From Kaistella sp. (GTDB taxonomy: Bacteria > Bacteroidota > Bacteroidia > Flavobacteriales > Weeksellaceae): a stretch of DNA of 64,000 nt. How positions within the stretch are numbered: the first letter of the stretch is position 1; every line of letters starts with the position of its first letter. A program made the position numbers and the translations under genes. The stretch is from positions 124,001 through 188,000 of the forward strand of contig JAIBEW010000003.1 in NCBI GenBank assembly GCA_019459085.1, given 5' to 3'. Below the pieces are notes generated by a model, which saw only the letters and a list, made by a program, of their open reading frames with translations, made no database searches and had not been told where the DNA came from. Below are positions 58,077 through 64,000 of this stretch, piece by piece.

Positions 58077-61000
58077 ATGAAAAGATTTATATACTTATTT
58101 GGTTTGCTGTTGGTATCAGGAATGGCTGCTGCACAAACCGATACTGTAAATTATATCCAGAGCAGGATCTTGCTGGAGCCTGTCACGGACTCCACCTTGC
58201 TATCTTCAGCCAAACAAATCCGCACAGTGCAGTACTTTGACGGTTTGGGAAGGCCACAACAGGTGGTGAATGTAAAGGCTTCACCCGCGCAGAAAGATGT
58301 GGTAACCCCTATTGAATATGACCTGTTTGGACGGCAGGTAAAGGATTATCTTCCTGTCCCGCAGTCCGGGACGCAGAATGGTGCGATTTATACCGCCCCA
58401 CTGAGCAATGCTTCTTCTGTGTATGGTGCAGAGAAGATCTATGCGGAGAAACTTCTGGAGAGCTCTCCTTTGGACAGGATACTGCAGCAGAAACAGGTGG
58501 GAAATGACTGGGACAACCATCCGGTCCAGTTCGGTTACAATTCCAATAATGCAGCGGAAGTAAAGAAATACATGGCAAGCTTTAATTATACCACCTTTGA
58601 AGCAACCATTAACCTGTCAGGAACTTTCGGCGACAACCAGCTGTACAAAAACACTGTAACCGATGAAGACGGCAATATAAGCATTGAATTCAAAAACGGA
58701 CAAGGCCAGACGTTACTGGTAAGAAAACACGACGGCTCCCAGAATGTCGATACCTATTATGTCTATAATGAATATGACCAGTTGGCTTTCGTTATTACCC
58801 CTTTGGCAAGCGTCGCTCCAGCTTTAGACCAGACCACTTTGGACAATTTATGTTACCAGTACAAATACGACGGCCGCAACCGCCTTGTAGAAAAAAAACT
58901 GCCTGGGAAAGGTTGGGAATGGATGGTGTATGATCAACAGGACCGTCTGGTCGCAACAAAAGATGCCCAGAATCAGTGGTTATTTACCAAATACGACCAA
59001 TTCGGAAGGGTGGTGTATACCGGTTTGGCAGATTTAGGAACCAGCAGGCAAACGGTACAGCAATCATTTGATAATTTACAGGGAGCCGCAGCTTCAAATA
59101 ATGAAGCACGGCACAGTGCAGGTTTCTATAGTGGTAACATGCTGATTTATTACAGTAATGTTTCCTACCCAACAGGTTTTTCAAAGGTGCTGTCGGTAAA
59201 CTATTATGACACTTATCCTGCAGGTACACCCACAATCCCTTCCACTATTCTCACGCAGGCAGTTTTGCCTCAGGATGCACAGAACAGCAACATCAGCACG
59301 AAATCTTTGCCTACCGCCATTTATGTGAAAAACATCGAAAACGACAACTGGACTAAAAGCTACACATGGTATGACACTAAAGGAAGGGCGATAGGAAGCC
59401 ACACCATTAATCATTTGGGAGGATTTACGAAGACCGAATCGGAACTTGATTTTGCTGGAGCAGTGAAACAGGCGAAAACTTATCACAAAAGGCTTAATGC
59501 AGATACCGAAAAGGTGATTTCAGAAACCTTCACTTACGATCCCCAGAACCGATTGTTGTCACACACCCATCAGATCGACAGCAACTCGGTGGAGATTCTG
59601 GCTCAAAACGAGTACAACGAACTCTCTCAGCTTAAAACTAAAAAAGTCGGGGGTAATAATGCAGCGTTGGCACTGCAGACAATTGATTATGCGTACAACA
59701 TCCGCGGCTGGATGACGGGCATCAATGATCCCAATAACTTAGGCAGCAGTGACCTGTTCGGCTATAAGATCAAATACAATACGGTGGAAGGTCTGGAGAC
59801 CCCTGACGCGGTCTTCAATCCGGGTCTTCAGGTAAAAAGCAGGTATAACGGAAATATTGCAGAAGTGGACTGGAAAACCGCGACGCAACAAAATGAGCCC
59901 CTCAAAAGATATGGTTATGCATATGACCGGATTAACCGGTTGCTGGCAGGTTTTTACCAAAAACAGGGGAATGAATCTGCAGGGGAATATCTGGAAATCA
60001 TGGGATATGACCTGAACGGGAATATAAGCAGTTTAAAAAGATCTGAAGCGGTTCCTGCCGGAGCTACAACCGCGCTGATGATTGACAATTTAGGATATCA
60101 ATACACCGGCAATCAGCTGACAACGGTAACTGAAAATCAGGTAGGCAACAGCCAGGGTTATCCCTATCTTCCGGTGCATAACATTATCGGTTATGACCTG
60201 AACGGGAATATGACCTCCCACCCGGATAAAGGTTTAGGCTCCATTACTTATAATTTCTTGAACCTGCCCACAGCTGTAAGTGTTGGAAGTGGAAAACAAG
60301 CCAAAACGACTGGATATATCTACAGAGCAGACGGGGTGAAAGTTTCAAAAATGTATAGCTTTGGTTTTTCTCAATCATCAACAACGACGACAGACTATTT
60401 GGATGGATTCCAGTATATTACAAGTATATTTGATCTTAATGTTATAACGCAATTACATTTTGTACCCACTGCTGAGGGTTATTTTGATTATCAGAACAAT
60501 TTGTATATTTACAATTACCTGGACCACTTGGGGAATGTTAGGTTGAGTTATGCGGATAATGATGGTGACGGAACTGTGGTGCCTCGGGATATGACAGTTA
60601 AAAACTGTGTTGATCTGGGAGACGGGAACATCGCATGTACAAGCGTTTGGAAACCCGGTGAAATTGTTGAAAGCAATACCTATTATCCTTTTGGATTGCA
60701 GCATGATTACACCCAGACTACAACAAACGCCTACCAGTACAAGTACAACGGCAAAGAACTCCAGGAAACAGGAATGTATGATTACGGAGCAAGGTTCTAT
60801 ATGCCGGATATCGGAAGATGGGGTGTCATAGACCCAAGAATCCAATATACCCAAGAAGCTTACAGTTACGTTTGGAACAATCCAATTTCTTTTAATGACC
60901 CAACTGGAATGGAAGGCGAATTAGCATTTCCAATTCGGGATGGTGTTAAAGATGGAGAAGTATGGCATGATTCAGATGGGTTATTTACTTGGGATAATAA

Positions 61001-61595
61001 TAAAGGTCATTGGATTGATGCTAATAATGGAAGTTCTGTAATAACTCAAGTTTCCATGTTAAAAAAATCTAACGACAGTAGTAGTGATGGCGCCTATATT
61101 CCAGCAATAACTGTAGGTGCTTCAACATCAAAAGCTGGAGTAGGATTAGCTATTCTTGCCGTTGTTGGAATTATTTGGACAATTGACCATGCAACAAAAC
61201 CTTCTCATCAATGGTACACACCTCCTCCTACAACAATTGCAGATCCAGGTGCGGGAATGCGAAACCTAAATTCAGAATCTGAAGCTGATGATACCGATGT
61301 AAATGGTGTTAAAGTACCCCAAGAAGGGAAACCTGATGCAAGAACAGAACCAAAAGATTTACAAGAGCAATTAGCAATTGAGGAAGCAGAATCAGGTGAA
61401 GGAGATACTATTATGAGTGGAAAATTAAAAGATCCTAAGTATAACAATAATACAAAAATGAAGCATACTCATGATCATGGTGATGGTACAAAGACAGAAG
61501 TTCATTATGATATAGATAATAAAACTGGTAAACGTTCAGGATTTAAAATAAAAGACGGAACTAATGCTAAAAGTAGAGGGCATCGTTATCCATAA
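58077..61595 (+). CDS. DUF6443/RHS repeat protein with RHS core and variable C-terminal tip (candidate polymorphic toxin)
   Basis: 1172 residues: signal peptide (FIYLFGLLLVSGMAAAQ), DUF6443-like N-terminus (VQYFDGLGRPQQVVNVKASP), many YD repeats (YDGRNRLVEKKLPGKGWEW, DQFGRVVYTGL), and the RHS-associated core at ~880-945 (YNYLDHLGNVRLSYAD, YNGKELQETGMYDYGAR, YSYVWNNPISFNDPTG). The tail (~946-1172) is AT-rich, has one hydrophobic segment (AGVGLAILAVVGIIW, ~1020) and ends in a small domain with HTHDHGDGTKTEVHYD and KRSGFKIKDG. In polymorphic toxins the part behind the core is the toxic tip; the activity of this one is not recognised. A candidate immunity gene follows after 18 nt. Confidence 0.85.
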   Translation: MKRFIYLFGLLLVSGMAAAQTDTVNYIQSRILLEPVTDSTLLSSAKQIRTVQYFDGLGRPQQVVNVKASPAQKDVVTPIEYDLFGRQVKDYLPVPQSGTQNGAIYTAPLSNASSVYGAEKIYAEKLLESSPLDRILQQKQVGNDWDNHPVQFGYNSNNAAEVKKYMASFNYTTFEATINLSGTFGDNQLYKNTVTDEDGNISIEFKNGQGQTLLVRKHDGSQNVDTYYVYNEYDQLAFVITPLASVAPALDQTTLDNLCYQYKYDGRNRLVEKKLPGKGWEWMVYDQQDRLVATKDAQNQWLFTKYDQFGRVVYTGLADLGTSRQTVQQSFDNLQGAAASNNEARHSAGFYSGNMLIYYSNVSYPTGFSKVLSVNYYDTYPAGTPTIPSTILTQAVLPQDAQNSNISTKSLPTAIYVKNIENDNWTKSYTWYDTKGRAIGSHTINHLGGFTKTESELDFAGAVKQAKTYHKRLNADTEKVISETFTYDPQNRLLSHTHQIDSNSVEILAQNEYNELSQLKTKKVGGNNAALALQTIDYAYNIRGWMTGINDPNNLGSSDLFGYKIKYNTVEGLETPDAVFNPGLQVKSRYNGNIAEVDWKTATQQNEPLKRYGYAYDRINRLLAGFYQKQGNESAGEYLEIMGYDLNGNISSLKRSEAVPAGATTALMIDNLGYQYTGNQLTTVTENQVGNSQGYPYLPVHNIIGYDLNGNMTSHPDKGLGSITYNFLNLPTAVSVGSGKQAKTTGYIYRADGVKVSKMYSFGFSQSSTTTTDYLDGFQYITSIFDLNVITQLHFVPTAEGYFDYQNNLYIYNYLDHLGNVRLSYADNDGDGTVVPRDMTVKNCVDLGDGNIACTSVWKPGEIVESNTYYPFGLQHDYTQTTTNAYQYKYNGKELQETGMYDYGARFYMPDIGRWGVIDPRIQYTQEAYSYVWNNPISFNDPTGMEGELAFPIRDGVKDGEVWHDSDGLFTWDNNKGHWIDANNGSSVITQVSMLKKSNDSSSDGAYIPAITVGASTSKAGVGLAILAVVGIIWTIDHATKPSHQWYTPPPTTIADPGAGMRNLNSESEADDTDVNGVKVPQEGKPDARTEPKDLQEQLAIEEAESGEGDTIMSGKLKDPKYNNNTKMKHTHDHGDGTKTEVHYDIDNKTGKRSGFKIKDGTNAKSRGHRYP

Positions 61596-61613
61596 GAATT
61601 AAAAATATTTGAA

Positions 61614-62171
61614 ATGAGAGTTAAATATACTAAAATAGACAATCCAGAAAAAGTAAAATATAAAATAAGTTGGCAAATACCTTATGACCGTTTTCCGCTA
61701 ACAATAGAAAAAGAATATACTGTTTATGCAATAGAATATACTGAGGAGGGGCGAATAAATTTTTTCATTATTGATGAAGGAGGAAATATTTATCCGCATA
61801 ATTATCCTTCTGAATTTTTTATTGTTACAGATAATAGAATGTCGAAATACTGGGAAGGTTTTACGGGTAAAGAGAACTATCCTATACTTCCTTTCTTTCC
61901 AAACCTAATTACTTTTAAAGAATGGAAATGTAATAAATTCTTTGAAGAAGAAATGATGGATAATATTGGCAATGCAAATGTTATTTTCCAAAAATATCAA
62001 AATTTAATTGATAATGAATTTCCTAATGATCAATTGGAGAATGCTGTTTCTGTTGGGGATAATTGGGTAATGTGTTTTAATTGTGATAATTCTTGGGAAA
62101 TAACTAATAATAATGGTGTAATAGAATGTCCAAAATGTTATACTAAACAAAATAATCCATATTATATTTAA
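61614..62171 (+). CDS. Candidate immunity protein with C-terminal zinc-ribbon-like motif
   Basis: 185 residues, no signal peptide, rich in Asn, Ile, Tyr and acidic residues, and strongly AT-rich like the toxin tip in front of it. I do not recognise the fold. The end contains CFNCDNSWEITNNNGVIECP followed by KC, that is C-x2-C-x14-C-x2-C, as in a zinc ribbon. Position (18 nt behind the RHS tip), size and matching composition suggest an immunity protein for the tip; this is inference from the general layout of such loci. Confidence 0.6.
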   Translation: MRVKYTKIDNPEKVKYKISWQIPYDRFPLTIEKEYTVYAIEYTEEGRINFFIIDEGGNIYPHNYPSEFFIVTDNRMSKYWEGFTGKENYPILPFFPNLITFKEWKCNKFFEEEMMDNIGNANVIFQKYQNLIDNEFPNDQLENAVSVGDNWVMCFNCDNSWEITNNNGVIECPKCYTKQNNPYYI

Positions 62172-62315
62172 AGCCCCCTTTCCTCTCGCACGATTGCATC
62201 GTGTGGCAGATATACGAAACCCCGCTTTTTGCAAGGTACTTATCAATACAAGTACAACGGCAAGGAGCTTCAAGAAACGGGGATGTATGATTACGGAGCA
62301 AGGTTGTGTGGCTGA
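62172..62315 (+). pseudogene. Orphan RHS-core fragment (displaced tip remnant)
   Basis: Directly after the stop of the immunity candidate, and in the same frame, an open stretch runs to a TGA at 62313-62315. From 62238 it encodes YQYKYNGKELQETGMYDYGA followed by RLCG. The first 21 residues (to the Arg) repeat the RHS core of the preceding gene at ~60.73 kb. By hand count, 8 of 66 bases differ from that copy, all in third codon positions, so it is a related core, not a fresh duplication. There is no start codon, and it breaks off after the core. Upstream of it lies a small hairpin, CACGAT-TGC-ATCGTG (62189-62203). Confidence 0.75.
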
Positions 62316-62700
62316 ATCTGAGACTACATTTGAAATAAAATATAGTATTCTGATTAATTCAAAACTATTTATGCAGTTCCTTTACAACAGGCAAAGTTCT
62401 AACACTGCTATTACAAATCAATTATTTATAAAATACTGATAATCAGCAGTATGTGGTTTTATGTTTATCCTAATTACTTGACTGTCAATTACTTGTCATT
62501 TTAACTAAAGTGTAATTAATTATAGGAATTTAAAAATTTGTCATATCAGATTGATAATAATCTATTTGTCAGAAATAGTTCAGATATAACATATAACGAG
62601 GTGATTGTTTTGGATCGCGTAATCTTTCTCCGCCCCACCGCCCTTGTCTTTTTGATAATTTTATTTTGAAATTTGAAAGTGGTTTTTTGTTACGTTCAAA
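62316..62700. other. AT-rich stretch without recognisable gene
   Basis: 385 nt with no convincing frame on either strand. A short GC-richer island near 62611-62645 (TCTTTCTCCGCCCCACCGCC) is reminiscent of a tRNA 3' end, but no T-arm precedes it. Probably degraded DNA between accessory modules. Confidence 0.4.
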
Positions 62701-62937
62701 TTATTTCAGCTGGAATTCCTTTGCTGCCACACCATCCACCATATTCTCTTTAAAATATTTCTTTTTATTTCCATCGTATAAATACCGCTCTCCTGTCTGT
62801 GTATCAAAGATCATTTCTCCATCACTATATTGTTTTATAAAATATCTTCCGGCGTTATTACTGGACTTCCCAATTAAGATGCCCACAATCAAACATAACA
62901 ACCCAACTATAAGGGCTAAGGAGTAATTTTTATTCAT
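62701..62937 (-). CDS. Small membrane-anchored hypothetical protein
   Basis: 78 residues. An N-terminal membrane anchor (YSLALIVGLLCLIVGILIGK) is followed by a short outside domain with two beta-rich pieces (YFIKQYSDGEMIFDTQTGER; YLYDGNKKKYFKENMVDG). No family recognised. It lies in the accessory end of the window, 33 nt behind the lipoprotein gene on the same strand, so both may be co-transcribed. Confidence 0.6.
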   Translation of the reverse strand: MNKNYSLALIVGLLCLIVGILIGKSSNNAGRYFIKQYSDGEMIFDTQTGERYLYDGNKKKYFKENMVDGVAAKEFQLK

Positions 62938-62970
62938 GTGTCTTGTTTTACTTTGAGTGAATATTAGTGA

Positions 62971-63264
62971 TTAATAAATATTTGATATGTCTTGGTAATT
63001 TCTACTCGTAGCTTCTTTAATAAGAATCTTGTACTTATTAATATCAGATCTTTGTAAACTATCTAAAAAATTAATTACTTCCTTATTTTGAACATTATCC
63101 CTTATTTCTTGGAAAATAAGCAAAGAGTCATTTTTAGTGAGCGTATTTTTTTTCTTCAGATTAATAATTTCTTTTTTTAATTTTTCATTTTCTGAACCAC
63201 CACATGAAGCAATTGAAAATAGTGATATTACTGCAAATACTGTTAATAAATATTTATATTTCAT
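62971..63264 (-). CDS. Small hypothetical lipoprotein
   Basis: 97 residues with a lipoprotein signal (LLTVFAVISLFSIASC, Cys21). The mature part is almost wholly helical and charged (SENEKLKKEIINLKKKNTLT, NKEVINFLDSLQRSDINKYK), suggesting a short coiled coil. Strongly AT-rich. Function unknown; neighbours are also unassigned. Confidence 0.6.
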   Translation of the reverse strand: MKYKYLLTVFAVISLFSIASCGGSENEKLKKEIINLKKKNTLTKNDSLLIFQEIRDNVQNKEVINFLDSLQRSDINKYKILIKEATSRNYQDISNIY

Positions 63265-63369
63265 TAGTTTAGTTTTTCAAATATAATAATTCTTTAAATC
63301 AATATTTTTTTTAGTCATTTTAATTCACTATATTAGAGGGTACACCACTAACGGTGAGCGATTTAAAGA

Positions 63370-63777
63370 ATGGAAAATAAAAATTTATTAAGTGAGGTTA
63401 CTAGAATAACTGAATTAGTGCATAGTAGTGAAATCCTAGATGCTATCGATAAAATGACTGAGGGCTTTAAACCGATTGCTAGAGTGTGTGAAAACCACCC
63501 AATCTTAGATACGTTTCCGCATATATCTACGCAAATATCCGCAGTATTAAGTAATGTAAATTCACTTAATTTTCCTGCTATAGTTATACCCGATGTTTAT
63601 ACATCATTGCACCAACAATTCAAAGATAATTTGCCTACAATTTCAGGCAATATTTCACCATACTCCGGCGCTAGTATTAGCAGTTTCAATCCAGAAACGC
63701 ATACTTTTGAGGTTAATGAGAAAACGGTGTACTTACTTCGAAATCAAGTGTTAAACGTTCATCTGATTGAAGATTAA
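63370..63777 (+). CDS. Hypothetical protein upstream of a P63C-like gene
   Basis: 135 residues, cytoplasmic by appearance, with amphipathic N-terminal helices (LLSEVTRITELVHSSEILDA) and a beta-rich end (PETHTFEVNEKTVYLLRNQV). Not recognised. It points toward the P63C-like gene 101 nt downstream and may form one module with it. Confidence 0.55.
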   Translation: MENKNLLSEVTRITELVHSSEILDAIDKMTEGFKPIARVCENHPILDTFPHISTQISAVLSNVNSLNFPAIVIPDVYTSLHQQFKDNLPTISGNISPYSGASISSFNPETHTFEVNEKTVYLLRNQVLNVHLIED

Positions 63778-63878
63778 AATTGTTTATCATAAGTTTTCCC
63801 GATTTTGAATAACAGCATCAAGTACATTTAATTTACTACATTTATATTTAGCAAATAAGTAACTCTTAATTTTATACT

Positions 63879-64000
63879 ATGAGCGATAGTGGCGTACTAA
63901 AAGCAACACACGAGGGAAAATTAAAGATTGGTGATATTGAATTAAATGTCGCAGTTCTTGAGAATGGAACCCGAGTAATAACCCAGTCAGCGGTTTTTAA
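63879..64000 (+). CDS. P63C-domain-like protein, N-terminal fragment (3' end outside window)
   Basis: An ATG at 63879 opens a frame of 40 full codons that runs off the right edge. The visible part ATHEGKLKIGDIELNVAVLE, then NGTRVITQ, resembles the start of P63C-domain proteins (pattern ATHxGxLxIGDxExxxAVLEDGTRV), which are found on phages, plasmids and other accessory DNA. Function of the family is not established. The identification rests on this short stretch only. Confidence 0.6.
   Translation, partial: MSDSGVLKATHEGKLKIGDIELNVAVLENGTRVITQSAVF

Noticed and set aside
62194-62439. 81-codon plus-strand frame after the immunity candidate
   Set aside because: It reads the RHS-core remnant in the wrong frame; the frame starting at 62172 gives the recognisable core sequence.
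62600-62650. GC-richer patch ending in a tRNA-3'-like sequence, possible attachment site
   Set aside because: No T-arm or other tRNA part precedes it, no integrase is seen and no second copy was found in the window.

Overview
The window looks like chromosomal DNA of a flavobacterium of the Weeksellaceae (Chryseobacterium / Kaistella type). The reasons are: Bacteroidota-type promoters with a TAnnTTTG -7 element (TATTTTTG and TATATTTG recur before genes); type IX secretion (PorQ and a cargo protein with a C-terminal sorting domain); TamL, LolA-FtsK-LptFG and fused ResB-CcsA families; short lipoprotein signals; and almost no Shine-Dalgarno sequences. This placement is inference from gene content, not a database match.

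Layout. 1-11.5 kb: the 3' part of a membrane pyrophosphatase fused to an OmpA domain, an M28 aminopeptidase lipoprotein, tRNA-Arg(CCU), an uvrA-CPBP protease pair, a TonB-dependent receptor, a DUF2490 protein, an HD hydrolase and an orphan AT-rich lipoprotein. 11.5-18.3 kb: a fatty-acid beta-oxidation operon, marR-fadN-fadA-fadE on the minus strand, with a perfect palindromic operator. Two paralogous four-helix-bundle (bS23/IVS-type) genes sit between the fad genes, each bracketed by inverted arrays of degenerate 7-nt repeats. 18.3-29.2 kb: a FecCD/FecE-type importer with a TlpA-like lipoprotein, a flavin/2Fe-2S reductase, a SanA-like protein, TamL divergent from a SpoU methyltransferase, a small envelope cluster (YtxH, holin-like), and porQ-cmk. 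29.3-39.3 kb: pyrH-frr, lptFG-lolA, ftsK, the CcsBA cytochrome c biogenesis protein and a small membrane protein of 54 codons. 39.4-52.9 kb: a lysine-catabolism pair (semialdehyde dehydrogenase plus lysine 6-transaminase), DUF2007, GNAT, an alcohol dehydrogenase, a Na+/H+ antiporter, a GbsR-controlled RND efflux operon and tRNA-Ala(GGC).

52.9-64 kb is accessory. A T9SS sorting-domain protein is translationally coupled to two very large YD/RHS-repeat proteins, the second ending in a variable AT-rich tip. A probable immunity protein with a zinc-ribbon-like end follows, then an orphan fragment of an RHS core that marks an older, displaced tip. Beyond it lie small AT-rich genes of unknown function and the start of a P63C-domain-like gene cut by the window edge.

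The two observations I consider most likely to be new are (1) the heptad-repeat / four-helix-bundle cassettes inside the fad operon, with related gene-less arrays near 2.8 kb, and (2) the T9SS-linked RHS locus with its tip, candidate immunity gene and displaced core fragment.
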